The notes: generated by a model not told the origin, from the letters alone. A DNA stretch of 64,000 nt from Ascarosepion bandense (GCA_037127315.1 JBBBDQ010000915.1:647501-711500); one strand, 5' to 3'; shown: positions 24,240 to 35,539, counted from the first letter of the stretch. Translations and numbers: made by a program.

Positions 24240-25044
24240 CTTTTTTACAGATTTTGAGTATCATACCGCGCCAAGATCTTATCAGCACGCCCTCCTATGA
24301 GGGTTTATGAACAAATCCAAAGCATGAAGTTTACATATACGTTGATATTTTTATATATTTTTTCCGACATAATGTAATATCTAGATCAATATTTTTCAAA
24401 TCTTTTAACAGCGATCCACAACAAAAATTACATTTTGCATTGCGATCAATTATACGTACGTGCAGTAAATCACTAAGTTTATTTATCTAGCATCGACAAT
24501 TTATAAGTATATTTCTTATGATCCAAACATATTGGAATTACATGTATCTATTTGTTTTATCTATTTGTATGGATATGAAATAATTACATTTCGACAAATA
24601 AATTTAAATTTAATTCTTACACAAGTGTAAAATAAACACTATTTGAATAATATAATTTAATGGGATGGACATGGTTTTTTGTTCATAATGAGCTGATTCA
24701 GTTTGGGAACACAGGAAAACATTGCTACACGCGTATTAAATGCAATGTTGAGCCTGTTTCTGTCGTTCGTCTTAAATTAAGGAGGAGAAATATTGTTCTG
24801 ACAAGTAGTTGTAAAAGACAATCTGAATAAAAGACCTTTTTTATTTAGTAGTAGTAAAAATCCCCAGTTATTCTTAAGCTAAAATGAACACAAATTTAAT
24901 TTCTCAAAACCATTCTTATGTGTGATGAAACAACTGAAATGGAGCAATTTAGCTTCCTGTTTGGGTAACAAGGTTAACTCACTGATTCAAGACTTTGAAA
25001 AGTAAATTGATTTTTATCCAAAGGCTTTTCTTTACCGGTTCGAA

Positions 25045-25045
<1 letters not shown>
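24240..25045. other. unassigned AT-rich sequence
   Basis: Nothing recognisable. Confidence 0.4.

Positions 25046-25046
<1 letters not shown>

Positions 25047-25133
<87 letters not shown>
25047..25133. repeat. (AT)n-(GT)n compound microsatellite
   Basis: About 15 AT units followed by about 28 GT units. Confidence 0.95.
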
Positions 25134-25135
<2 letters not shown>

Positions 25136-25189
25136 AGAATGGAAACGCGATGTGCTGTAAAATTGGATGTGCGGATGATGTAATTGATA

Positions 25190-25290
25190 ATGGTTAGTAG
25201 TTTTTAATCGGGGAACCGATTTCAAATTCCTGCTGGGATCGTTAAATTTACTTACGCGGAAATCTTCTTCAGAAAAGAATGAATCCAACT
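25190..25290 (+). mobile_element. SINE fragment (box B region)
   Basis: Contains ggggaaccgatttcaaattcc and a following 'tgctgggatcgttaaa..acttacgcgg' part like the SINE interior. No other part of the unit is recognisable. Confidence 0.45.
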
Positions 25291-25294
25291 TGCC

Positions 25295-26578
25295 CAACTA
25301 TCAGTTAATTCCTATGATTTGTATTACTAAAATATTATTTCTCTAAAAAGAAATCTGACAACCGAAAATTATTTTATGGTTTCAAATAACCTGAAAAGTG
25401 TACAAATATATAAATCGTTTTGTGTAAGTATGTATGTAGAGTCATAAAAATGTTTTATATTCTAATCACGATGAGTACATTATGGCCGTGTTCATATTTG
25501 ATTAATATATTCAGCTAAATGTAAAATAAACTTCAACCTTGATAATGACTAAAAGTATAGCAGAAAGGGCTTGGAGAATTAAAACATTCGGGGACAATTT
25601 TTATATAATCGATGTTATGAAAAGTAAAACTTATAAAATCAAATGAAAAATTAAATAAAAAATCTTAATCATAACACATTGTCTGGAATTATAATGATAC
25701 TTGCATGTATATATTCCTACGAGAGCCAAAATTTTGATTTGGTGTGCTACTCAGACTTATAGAGGGGCTCTTCCTACTGGTAAGATTATTACTATACAAT
25801 CTTCCTCATCATCAATTAAAAACGTAAGAATATCAATATTTAAAGATTTATCTTTTATTTTTAGCCTAATAGCAAATCATATAACTTATTTTCCATCATT
25901 AAGATTTCAACGATTTTGGTTTCAAAGATCTAAGATTTTGAATGTACCGTTTTTTTCCAGGAAAGCTGACACACATGATTTATAAGGTTAGACAATTATT
26001 TGATTTTCAAAGCGCTAGTTATCCTGCACATAGATTAGGATTGCCAGTGGTAATTCAAACGAATAAATCATTTACCCTCTTAGTAACATTTTCCCCTATT
26101 CTGGTCTTTAATCATAGCAGTCATATACCATCAGTAGACAAGCCTAAATGTTTGCACCAGCAGCTTGTTTATTGCCTTTGAAATTGACTACTCGATGCTA
26201 TGTAATATTTTATATTGTAAAAGCTCCCGATAAAATGAAAGCAAAAGAAGTAGATTCAGACGATGTCTGTGTTGAACCGTGAATTGACGAATCAACGTTC
26301 AGCGAGAAGATGAATGTTTTCTTCTAATTAGACTAAAAAGTTTATATCTCAAAATACCTAAGTGATATTGTGCTTCGATAGAAACACATTGGTCTGCAGT
26401 TTAAAATATGGAAGTCTCTCACATTTACTTTTTCTCTCTAACTTATTAGTGCCTGGAAAGCTTTCTATAACGGGGACAATATAGTAGACATTGCAGATTA
26501 TACGCCTTGTGCTATTTCATTTTAAGAAAGGACACATTCCTCCTGGTTGAAAAACAGGTGATTTGATTTTAAACAAAG

Positions 26579-26613
<35 letters not shown>

Positions 26614-27450
26614 TGTGGCACTGAAGTGTTAGCTTGAAGACAGCAGTAGAAAATAAAATAGCCGCATATCCGATTCGGTCTACTATGTAGTACCGACCTT
26701 TGTCACCAGACATAAATTATAAAGTAATAATTTATCCTATATTATTTAGCATTTTTTTCAAAGGTTGAAACTTAAATCTCTTTGTAGAACAAAAATTCAA
26801 TTTGTATGATTGTGTAAAAAAAAAAGCACATTCCCCAACTGTACGTTAGCTTTTGACCCCGACAGTAAGTTAACTTTTGTCCCTGACTATATGTTTCTAA
26901 TCAGCTCTGTTACTACTGATCGGCATTCTTCTACTTTTGCATAATCCTTGCTGAAGAGATACGTTACGTAAAAAAATACTTATTTCAATATGCTTTACAT
27001 TTAATTTATGAAGTGGCATTCCAAATGAAGTCAACTTGTTCTAAATTTCAAGACTGGTGTTAGCTATGTCTTCACTTCTTTCTTTAGTCACATCAGTTTG
27101 ACAGAAATCTATTCCTGCTGGTATTTGCTATCATGCTGCTTTATTAATTATTAATCAGACATTTTTTTGTTAATATTCTTTTTTGTGCATAAACCTCTAA
27201 CGTTGTGGAATCACTTTAGAATCGAAACAGAATATCATGTACTTAACATGTGTGTAACGACGAACTTTAAAAAAATCGAAACAAAACAGACATCTATACA
27301 GAAATAAAGAGTTACAATCGACAAGAAATTATAGAATAGAAGATATGAATCAGAGATCAAATCTTAATGCAAGATTTGATCATAGCAGTGTTACGAACTC
27401 ATGGTATCATAGTTGGTGAAGTACGTGTAGTGTAACATATCGACGCAGAG
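25295..27450. other. unassigned sequence
   Basis: A (GA)n/(GACA)n microsatellite lies at 26579-26613. Open frames at 25701-25985 and 25942-26181 have no recognisable motif. Confidence 0.4.
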
Positions 27451-27459
27451 ATTATGATC

Positions 27460-27645
27460 AATGAAATAAGTTTGCATTCCAAGCATATCTTCTGAATTTG
27501 ATTTCAAATTAATGCTACTTATAAAAGTATAGATATATTCTTCCTCAACCGGCTACGGGTTAAATAGAATAGTAGATTTAGTGCCAACCAGTCTAAGAAA
27601 AGAAAATATTGAGGCAACCTGCTGAGAGTGCAACGGAATCCATTT
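27460..27645 (+). mobile_element. SINE fragment, decayed
   Basis: Only the middle is clear: cttcctcaaccggctacgg, gttaaatagaatagtaga and ccaaccagtctaagaaa match the SINE body of the 23.97 and 33.3 kb copies. Confidence 0.5.
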
Positions 27646-27929
27646 TACTATATTTCTTCAAGGCAATTCACAAATAATAAAGAAAAAGTATCTGTGGATA
27701 GTCACACAACCATCTGCTCGCCATGAGGCGACACAAGCGCCTATGCTATGGTGGGAGATGGTATTAAAAAAAAGAAAGGAAAACCTTTTAATACATGATG
27801 AAAATCTACACTACGCAAAATTACTCTTTTCCCCAAATGCAGTGTCAACGACAGTGACATCCCCCTCCAGGAACCCGATCGATAGGATTGAGTGTGTTCG
27901 CAGAAATCATTGGAACTTCATCAATAATG

Positions 27930-28135
27930 AAGAGGATTTGATTCTTGTGTAAGAATGCGTAATGTGAAATCAGGAATATATCGCAAACCAACATTTCAAT
28001 TATCGCTACTGGCAATTTAAATAAATAATCGACTGTTTTATTCCCTGAAAGCAGAGTGGCAGCAATTCCTGTCCAGGCTTCACAAAAGACTAAATGATAA
28101 ATTGCTCTTACATAGTTGCAAAGAAATTTATAATG
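27930..28135 (+). pseudogene. possible PLE RT palm fragment
   Basis: A short translation reads NVKSGIYRKPTFQLSLL. 'YRKPT' is a conserved PLE reverse transcriptase block, and the DNA (tatcgcaaaccaacattt) resembles the same spot in the PLE at 54.9 kb (tatcgcaagccaacattc). The following sequence is too mutated to extend the match. Confidence 0.4.
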
Positions 28136-28139
28136 AATG

Positions 28140-28780
28140 ATTTACCTGAACTACGAGGAGAGTCAACTTAAAAGAACTTAATTGTGCGGTATCATCAGCG
28201 CCAAGTCACCCGACACCTTTTGTAATTAGACGCTGTTTCTTTCTGCGCATTGATTAGTTAATCAGTATCAATCATTACTCATGTTTGTACTTTTGTATAG
28301 TTGAGTTAAAGTATTCCCTGAACAAGGAGAGAAAGCATTTGTGTTCGCGTCCCTTTGTAATTTTCGATGATTGAATGTTAATATGATTCCCATACCTTAA
28401 TTATATTGGTCTGTTGACAATAATCACATATTGTTTTAGTAATTATATGCACAATGCAGTGTCGTTCGAAATACTAGCCTCTTTTCGTGCATTGTCATGT
28501 TCAGCATCATTCTCGAATAATTGATAACACATCGAGAATTGACTTTTAATTCATTTTCAATTATCCCATTAACAGTGTTTTTAATATTTAAAATTTGTAG
28601 TGCTGCGTTGTGAAAGTGTAGAAGTTGAATTTCAAGATTCGAAATTTTAAATTTTCACGTCATTTATTTTTTCGGATAATCATTTGTGGATTTTCTATTC
28701 GCCATGCAGGCAGAATTCAGATTAAACGTACCACAAGAAACATGGGTCATAATCCGTTTGACAAAGCCATCAATCAGTAA
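28140..28780. other. unassigned sequence
   Basis: Possibly an old DNA transposon flank near 28155-28370, but no paired end was found. Confidence 0.35.
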
Positions 28781-28785
28781 AGTGC

Positions 28786-29072
28786 TATTAGTGATACACG
28801 ATTGGATGATCATGTCTCGAAAAAGACATGACTGATTGGGCAGAAGAAATTTCCATACTAGGTTGACATTACATTCTGAGGTAGACTGGTTGTGAACCAA
28901 GGCTATAGAACCCAAACTGTCCTGATATTTAACCCATATCCGGAAGGAAGAGACGAATTAATACCTTTCCCAAGAGTATTACGCGTAAGTGAATGCAACG
29001 AATCCAATTGGAATTCGAACTTGGTTAAAGGATTTCTCATTCCGAGCCGATATCCACTGCACCACAACGAAC
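28786..29072 (-). mobile_element. tRNA-derived SINE
   Basis: Minus-strand copy with head gtggtgcagtggatatcggc and a box B-like gttcgaattcca. It has the middle 'ggatatgggttaaa' and the 3' hairpin catgtctttttcgagacatg. It ends at gtgtatcacta. Well preserved. Confidence 0.8.
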
Positions 29073-29459
29073 ATCTTGACAAAGCCATATAGATCGGGTT
29101 ATCCAAATTGATTTGGAAATTCAGCAGAAACACAATTATTAATTGTTTTTCTCGTTTTTATTTCGTGTTGCAGTTGTGTAGTGAGGAACATTTCGGGTAG
29201 TCCTCGTTGTTAGAATTTAATAACATGAATACTAAAAAAAAAACAAAAAAAAAACAGGCACTCCGAAGAAAGGAAAACAATCCGTTCAATTGAACTGGAT
29301 ACACTTCGGCAATCAGATCAGGTCGAAGTTTATATTGTTTCTTAACGCTAACACCAACTCTGATCCATTTGCTCCATTTTTCTCTCTAGAACCTCTCAGA
29401 CATACTTATAAGTCTACTATTCCACCATATTTTGTATATTTCACCTTATATAGTCTTTA

Positions 29460-29850
29460 ACTATATATTTAAAAATTATTGATAAAATTGAAAAAAGAAT
29501 CATAAATATTATTGGTCTTAACTAGACATCCTTTCTTCAGCTGCTTTTCCCCTCTCTAATGTATCTTTTCTGTTTACATTTTGTCTATAAATACTTTCAT
29601 GGTAGTTTTTTGTTATTAACTTACATCTATGGTATGTAGACTTTACAAATTTAAAAGCAGTACTAGCATGGCAACAAAGCCTCATCATTTTACAGTTGAA
29701 TTGTCTAGATGTAACTGTAGGCACTATGCTAAAATTTTTATTTCTAAATATCCTCGCTTATTGAAATTTCTCCCGGCTTCTTGCTTTCCAGCCAACTTTG
29801 TTCTTCAACAATTTAATTCCAAAGTTAATCATTATCTATTGTCTTATTGA
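29460..29850 (+). pseudogene. LINE ORF2 C-terminal fragment (jockey/CR1 group)
   Basis: IIDKIEKRIINIIG and a later KYFHGS-like block, then, after frame changes, KPHHFTVELSRCN, HYAKIFISKYPRLLKFLPAS and ANFVLQQFNSKVNHYLLS. The order 'IEKR..R.IG ... F.RYF.G ... F.V...RC...Y...F.PR...LWNSLP...F.....LQ.FK..VN..L' is the tail of jockey/CR1-type LINE proteins. The RT is absent. Confidence 0.65.
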
Positions 29851-29854
29851 TTCC

Positions 29855-30835
29855 CCTACTTTTATTATTCTCGTTTCAAAATGATGTTTTTATTTTTCTT
29901 ATTCCTTCACCTCAGTAACCCGTTATGGAATTGTCGTTTTTCTTGACTTGCCTGGATTGAATTTATAAAACATAATATATCGCAAATGCTGCCATTGAAT
30001 TAATATGGATAAATAACTAAAGTACTAGGGTTGGCAACAGTTTCTCTGGGAATGAATTAGTCAATTCATCGCGCTAAACTGAGTTGGATTGTTTCCTATG
30101 AACTACAACTCATAGCCTTCGATATTTTAACTTACGCGTCAACTAAATATTCTTGATATTCGCACCTTTAAGAACAATAACGATATCTAGCTTTACTGCA
30201 AGCCAGTAATTAAAATTGCTGAATTGTGACTTTGGTTCAAACGCGTCAATGCCATTCAGGAAAATGCCGTGAGGAGAGTTCACAGGAAAGTTTACCATGA
30301 GCAAAAATAAAGAGTAGCACGTGCAATATGATTAGCTTTCCACGGGGATACAAAAAATAAAGTTGCAAATGTGAATCGCCATCATACACAGAAAAATGAC
30401 GACAATATCAGAAATTAAATGTTAAATCTTCCAATATCGCCCCTCGTCTCAAATATATTTTTTGCGTCTCTTATTTTTATTACACTCTTTCGTTCAATAT
30501 AATAATTTCTGTTATATTTTACGTATTGAGTGTAATATATTTGACAGAGTATTATTGCATTAATCCCTCTTCAATCTTTGTTTTTTTAGCTGTGTTAACA
30601 ATAAACCGTTCTTTTCGTATTGCCGCATGTTTAATTTTTGAGAGAAAAATTCGAGAACTTTTAAATCAGAAACAATATTTACTTTATCCATTAGGAACAG
30701 GAATAGCTAATCTAAATTATACAAGCGTCAGTTGTTGGTTGTTCTACGACATATCAATTTCTATAGATTATTAAATACCAAAATTTAAATATTTTGTACA
30801 CAATTATAAAAATAGTTTTAGTGATTCAAGTCTTA
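29855..30835. other. unassigned sequence
   Basis: The open frame 30526-30774 shows no recognisable feature. Confidence 0.4.
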
Positions 30836-30837
30836 CT

Positions 30838-30985
30838 AATTGACCCATAGGTTGTGTGGAAGAAGTTATGGATTCATACGTGTCCTACAGGTATATGCGT
30901 GTAAGTGAATATAACTAATCTACTGGAATTAGAATACGGCTAGACGATGAACAATTTCAAGCCATTATACCCTACATCACCTGAA
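30838..30985 (-). mobile_element. SINE fragment
   Basis: Minus strand: the head tgatgtagggtataatggc is decayed. The box B region and the 'cacttacacgcatatacct' and 'cctatgggtca' parts match the SINE body. Confidence 0.5.
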
Positions 30986-30989
30986 TTTA

Positions 30990-31660
30990 TGGTATTCCCA
31001 AGTCACTAAAGATTCAGTAGATTGAATGCAAAATGACAATTGAATGACATCAATAATAAATATTTTGTTAGAAGTACAAAGGATAAGATGTTGTGGAAAC
31101 CCATGATCACCCATGACATGAAGGGTCAATAAAGTTAAAAGGAATGCTACAGATCATTGCAGGTCATTTGGACGTCTAGTTACGCGTTGCCATTACATTG
31201 TCATTGTGTTGTACGTAGATGAGTTAATTAAATCTCAATAAGAAAAATATTATCAGCTGTTTTTAATTACAGTTTGAATTCAAAATTCCCAAAACGACAA
31301 CAGCAGCTTTTTGATTTCTGTTGTGGAATAAAAAATATATAAGTCTACGCTACGCAAATTGGTGAATTTTTCACTAACCAATTCTAATAAACTAATTTTT
31401 TTAGCTTACACCTTAAAAATGCAAAACAAACAGAATCCTAATTTCAAATAACTGAGACAAAACTGATTAACTTTGCTTCGGTCGAGCTCAATTCAACATT
31501 ACCAAGTTAAAATCGAACACACTACTGATAGTATGTCTAACGAGTTCGCAAACCACAGCTTGGAGAAAGTCAACTTCAACATAAAATCCGAAAATTAAAA
31601 AAAAAAAATGAAAAAGATTGTAGGAGCTCTTAGTTATTCATTATTATACTGAAGCATTAC
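30990..31660. other. unassigned sequence
   Basis: Nothing recognisable. Confidence 0.4.
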
Positions 31661-31664
31661 ACTG

Positions 31665-32634
31665 GTCAACACGACTTTTGGTACCAAAGAACAAAACACT
31701 TTTTTCAGTTAATTTAATGGTGCTGATTCTGAAAATGACCTTAGATTTTTACGGCTAGCTACCGTTTTTGCTGTTCTGAAATTGCCCAGATTTAAAAATT
31801 TATGGTCTTGCATGATCGCAACATTTAGATAATAAAGTTCATAAAAACCTATCAGTTTTCAGGTAGGCCTATCGTTTTATGTCAGTCACCTGAAATTTTA
31901 TAAGAAAATAGTGTTTTCGAGTCCAAAACTTTAAAATAGAAGAAATACATTTTTCCAATATATTGCCATAATTTAAACTAAATGATAAACTTTAGCAGTA
32001 ATACGCTAATATGAGTATTAAATTTCATACTTTCATAGTCATCTCGATAAATTTCCGGATAATTGCATCAATGAGAGAGATGAGCTAGGAGAAAAAGAAC
32101 GATTCCATCAGGATATCAAAACAATGAAAGAGCGTTAATAGGGACGGTGAGATAAAATAATGATGGCAGACTACTGCAGGAGAATCAAAAGTTACTTAAA
32201 TAACATCAAACATGACAGCCAATCAAGAAAGCGACAATTTTTTAAATAGTTTTTATGTTAACGAAATTTTATTTCTACTGTTAGAAATGAAAATACTTTT
32301 TGGACTTGGTATATTCAATCGTGTTATTGTTAAAGACATAGGTTTTTGATTGTTACTGAAAAAATAGTATTTCTCAATAAGCAGACTAATATTTGTGGGT
32401 TTAAACACAAATTGAGAGGTTTCTGCGATTTTCTTTGGGTAATTATTGCCATCGGTCAGTATCATATATACTGAAAACAAATGAAAACTTTTTTCTGAAA
32501 ATGTGTTCTATCTGTACAGCAAAAACGGTGGCTAACCAAATAAATGTAAGGTCATTTTCAGATTCAACACCCTCAAATTAAAGATGTTGTCTTGGTCCAG
32601 TTTCATTTCTTTTTACTTTGATCAGTGTTATTAA
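31665..32634. mobile_element. DNA transposon remnant with long TIRs (CACTG ends)
   Basis: The left end cactggtcaacacgac... and the right end, reverse-complemented cactgatcaaagtaa..., form imperfect terminal inverted repeats of about 130-145 bp. They include the shared inner words tctgaaaatgacctta and ccgtttttgctgt. TTA lies outside both ends, a possible 3-bp target duplication. CACTG termini with a 3-bp duplication recall the CACTA/EnSpm superfamily. The interior (about 970 bp in all) keeps a short coding remnant. Confidence 0.65.
32030..32250 (+). pseudogene. transposon-encoded protein tail inside the CACTG element
   Basis: The frame reads FHSHLDKFPDNC, then ERFHQDIKTMKER, two stops, GR, a stop, and DKIMMADYCRRIK, ending in a basic RKRQF tail. 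I recall the block 'F.HSHL.FFP.N ... GERFHQDI..ME.RYQGRW...MMADYCW ... RKS.KR.F' from the ends of many repeat-derived predicted proteins of arthropods and molluscs. The three stops sit exactly at the expected Y, Q and W. The biochemical role is unknown to me. Confidence 0.6.
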
Positions 32635-32639
32635 ATGAA

Positions 32640-33320
32640 CATTTATGGGCTTCCATGATCATTGAAAATATGTACTATTTTCCTTGAACGTTACTTGTAA
32701 AATACCAATGTCATATTAAACCTAGGTTTTAGAATATTAGTTTTCTAGTTAGGCAAATACTTCTCGTGTGGAATACTGACGCAAATATTATTTCTCACTC
32801 ATTTAACATTTTTAATCTTGTTTTCTGTTCATCTAGCTTTAATAAATAACAAACAACCTGTTTGACCAGTAGATAAATTATTATAGTAGTTTTTATCGTT
32901 ATCTGTGAACAATATTAGAGCCAAAACAACTGCTTTGATAATCATCTAAAAGACGCATTCTGCCTTACACCAGCATAGCTTATTGTAAACCTTTTATGCC
33001 ATCTCAAGTAAATGTCCTCTGCTGAAATGAACTGAAAAGATTATATTGAACCAATTACTAGATCTGCTGCTAGGAAAGTTGGTTCAGTGTGAGAATTCTT
33101 CTCATCAGAATCTATCTTACGTATTTATAAGTCACCATATGTCCATGCAGCGAATATTATCAGGGTATAATATTATATTATCAGGACATAATATTTACAT
33201 GCTCCTACTATAAATTTAGAGATTCATGATGAAATCCAAAGAAAAATCTGCAATAGCATTGGTCCTGATCTGGCATTCTATTTTCACTCACTTTCTTACT
33301 GTTATAATATAAGCTGAGGC
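32640..33320. other. unassigned sequence
   Basis: Nothing recognisable. Confidence 0.4.
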
Positions 33321-33324
33321 TTTT

Positions 33325-33626
33325 TAGTTGTGGTGCAGTGGATATCGACTCGGAATGACAAATCGGCGAACCGAGTTCGAATTCCAGTTGAATTCTTTGT
33401 ATTCACTAACTCGCAAATACCCTTAGGAACGGTATTAACCCGTCACTTCCTTGCAGTTATGGGTTAAATAACAAGACAGATTGGATTCTATAGCCTTGGT
33501 CGGCAACCAGTCTATCGCAGAAAGCAATGGCAACCTACTGCGGGATAATCTTCTGCCAAGTCAGTCATGTCTCGAAAGAGACATGAGCGTCCAAGTGTGT
33601 ATCACGTATGGCACTTAACTGACTGG
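33325..33626 (+). mobile_element. tRNA-derived SINE, best copy
   Basis: The most complete unit in the window. Box A lies in tagttgtggtgcagtgg and box B in cgagttcgaattcc. The middle has cagttatgggttaaataac and ggcaaccagtctatcgcaga. The 3' part has the perfect hairpin catgtctcgaaagagacatg (33566-33585), then gtgtatcacgtatgg and taactgactgg. It is about 300 bp long. A LINE tail begins directly after it. Confidence 0.85.
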
Positions 33627-33639
33627 CATAGATTTTATG

Positions 33640-33830
33640 AAGTTATGTGTAGTACTATATTGGCAATAAGCTCGCATCTTTTTACCTTTGACTTGCCTAG
33701 GCGTAACAATGTTTTTGCTAACAACTTCTTTTCTTGAAAATCTTGCCTGTGAAACTCTTTTGGTTCCATGCTTTCGGCCAATTTTGATCTTCGAAATTTT
33801 AAACGCTATGTCGTCGTTAATCTAATGATT
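33640..33830 (+). pseudogene. LINE ORF2 C-terminal fragment (jockey/CR1 group)
   Basis: The frame reads SSHLFTFDLPRRNNVFANNF, a stop, KSCL, a stop, NSF, and LSANFDLRNFKRYVV. It has the same tail architecture as 29460-29850, with in-frame stops at the tryptophan and arginine positions of the 'LWNSLP' block. Confidence 0.65.
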
Positions 33831-33883
33831 CATTGATTATTCTTATTGTATTGTTCACACCCTTTAATAATGTCTTTTTTATC

Positions 33884-33902
33884 CTTTCACATCCGACACC
33901 AT
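33884..33902 (-). promoter_or_regulatory. putative primer-binding site next to the LTR
   Basis: Directly after the LTR end (minus strand) comes tggtgtcggatgtgaaagg. It resembles the 'TGGTGTCRGAAGTGGG' primer-binding sites of some Ty3/gypsy lineages. Confidence 0.5.
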
Positions 33903-34341
33903 TGTAACACCCCAACGGACGGTCCGAACAATTTCTCCGGCGGCCGTTCTCCACGCTGTGATGTTTGCCGGGAGTTTGTTGAAAATGTCGGAGCCTCAAG
34001 CTGGGGGTATAAGATTAAACTATAAGGAACGAACTTCCACAACTTGGATGAGTTGAAAGGATGCTTTATTTCGTATAGAGTTAGCCTTTTCGGTTGGGGC
34101 AGGCGAATGTGACACACAGCTCTAACTCCAGTTGAGATCAACAAATCCGAACTGACCGAAACAAGACGAACGGAGGTTCTACTTCAAGCACACGCCCGGC
34201 GGAACTAACTCAACTCAACTGATCTGACTCGGAAAAATTACCTGTATTTATTTAAAATTAATCCGGAAATCCGGAAATGTTTTGGACCACTGGGTGATAA
34301 GCAATTAACGACCGTAAGTCTGAAATTTCAGGGCACCCAAA
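33903..34341 (-). mobile_element. LTR of a Ty3/gypsy-type element
   Basis: A GC-richer island of about 438 bp. On the minus strand it runs from t(g/t)tgggtgccctgaa to ggggtgttaca, giving TG...CA-like ends. Inside are a cagtggtcc block, taaataaata, and aataaagcat, a usable poly(A) signal. A polypurine tract (caaaggggggaaag) abuts its 5' end and a primer-site-like sequence abuts its 3' end. Frames open within it are incidental. Confidence 0.65.
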
Positions 34342-34690
34342 CTTTCCCCCCTTTGATGTGCAGACACCCAGTTTGTACCTAGCCTCAGTATTTTTTCCAG
34401 GATTTTTTTATCTTTTTTTATCTTAATAAAGCTTCCGCCGGAAAATTCTTAATGTGTGTTTAAGACACAGTAAAAACAGCCTTTGACCTGGTCATTCAAA
34501 AAAAATATTTCCTGAACTTTATCTCTTATCACATTAAATCACCGAGTCAAATATTTACCGGAAGAGTGGTAGGACTTAAAACAATAATCTGATACCCTTT
34601 TCTCTTCCACAATTTTTCTCATAAAAGAAAAAGCGTTTATTTATTTATTTTTTCTCTTCTTTTTCACTTTTGTTAAACGAAACATGTTTT
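34342..34690 (-). other. polypurine tract and probable 3' internal sequence of the LTR element
   Basis: The minus strand ends in the polypurine tract caaaggggggaaag next to the LTR. The rest is AT-rich and I could not recognise coding sequence, so its assignment to the element is by position only. Confidence 0.4.
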
Positions 34691-34890
34691 TAATCTATTT
34701 TCTATTCTGAACCATTTTTTATTTTAATCTATTATAATAAAATACATATTTTACAAAGCACCTTAATATACGCCTAGTTATCGTGTCACCTAATCTATTT
34801 TCTATTCTTAACCATTTCCTATTTTAATCTATTATAATAAAATACATATTTTACAAAGCACCTTAATATACGCCTAGTTATCGTGTCACA
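34691..34890. repeat. 100-bp tandem duplication (two copies)
   Basis: 34691-34790 and 34791-34890 are direct copies with period 100, starting taatctattttctattct and ending tcgtgtcac(c/a). They differ by only a few substitutions, so the duplication is recent. Confidence 0.95.
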
Positions 34891-35225
34891 TCATTTGTGT
34901 TTCAGTGGCTTTATTTTCTTGCTTGTGGTGGAAAAACTATAAACAGTACAAATTTTCATTAATTCAAAAAAGGTATTTTCGAAGATGGACGATGTATAAC
35001 TTGGTCTAAATTAAGAACTATTGACGTGTCTCTTTATAGAGATCATTCATTTTTCTCATCTTAGTCCAATGTCCGAATCCTGATTTTCCATGAAGGCACA
35101 GAATTAACTCTCATCAAATGAGCTAGAAAAGACACACTGCTTATCTATGCATTTAAAAGTAACTGAGAAAATATTTTGACATGACTATCGCCAGCGTTGG
35201 AAACATGAAGAGAATTTTTTTTATT
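34891..35225. other. flank downstream of the terminal exon
   Basis: Nothing recognisable. It would be the 3' flank of the exon gene on the minus strand. Confidence 0.4.
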
Positions 35226-35228
35226 CTA

Positions 35229-35246
35229 TTTATTTATTTATTTATT
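35229..35246 (-). terminator. poly(A) signals of the terminal exon
   Basis: Overlapping AATAAA hexamers on the minus strand (the plus strand reads tttatttatttatttatt), about 115-130 nt past the stop codon. This is a normal distance for a short 3' UTR. Confidence 0.55.
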
Positions 35247-35358
35247 CTGCAAATAATTTCCAAATACACTAACCATAGAAAAAACTGAAAAATTAACTAA
35301 AAAGAGCTTATCTTGTAATAGCATTTCTTACCAAACTTCCTGTACACGTAAAAGTTTC

Positions 35359-35531
35359 TTAAGGACGAACACTGGTGTCAAACCGACTTCGCACTTGAAA
35401 TCTGGGTTTCTTATGCTCTATTGCCAACAAGGGCGGCTCTGCCAATCGCCTGTCAACATCAAATTCATCAGACGCTGCCAACGGTTTCTCTTCTTTGGCT
35501 GGTATCCATTCTTGATAAGGAAGGAGTGGCC
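35359..35531 (-). CDS. putative host-gene terminal exon (56 codons plus stop)
   Basis: The intron side, read on the minus strand, ends attgactttttcttctag, a strong pyrimidine tract and AG acceptor. The exon then starts in phase 1 with GG completing a split codon. It continues PLLPYQEWIPAKEEK, a charged middle DEFDVDRRLAEPPLLAIEHK, and ends KPRFQVRSRFDTSVRP-stop. Composition and codon use are balanced, unlike the surrounding AT-rich repeats, and there are no stops over 57 codons. Poly(A) signals follow. I do not recognise the protein. The tail is proline- and arginine-rich and soluble, with no membrane segment. Upstream exons should lie at higher coordinates, probably beyond this window or hidden in it. 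A chance frame is possible but unlikely given acceptor, frame and poly(A) together. Confidence 0.6.
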
Positions 35532-35539
35532 CTAGAAGA

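Noticed and set aside
25701..25985. Possible mitochondrial cox1 insertion (IPTRAKILIWCAT resembles a cox1 block)
   Set aside because: The similarity covers about 13 residues only and neighbouring cox1 blocks are absent.
28155..28380. Possible 5' end of a mariner-like element (ctacgaggagagtcaactta)
   Set aside because: I vaguely recall similar ends, but no paired inverted end and no transposase piece were found.
18911..33626. Functional tRNA genes suggested by box A/box B words
   Set aside because: The boxes lie in repeated SINE units with extended non-tRNA bodies, and no intact cloverleaf was seen.
33817..34144. Two minus-strand open frames of 60 and 85 codons
   Set aside because: They lie within the LTR and its border and show no protein similarity.
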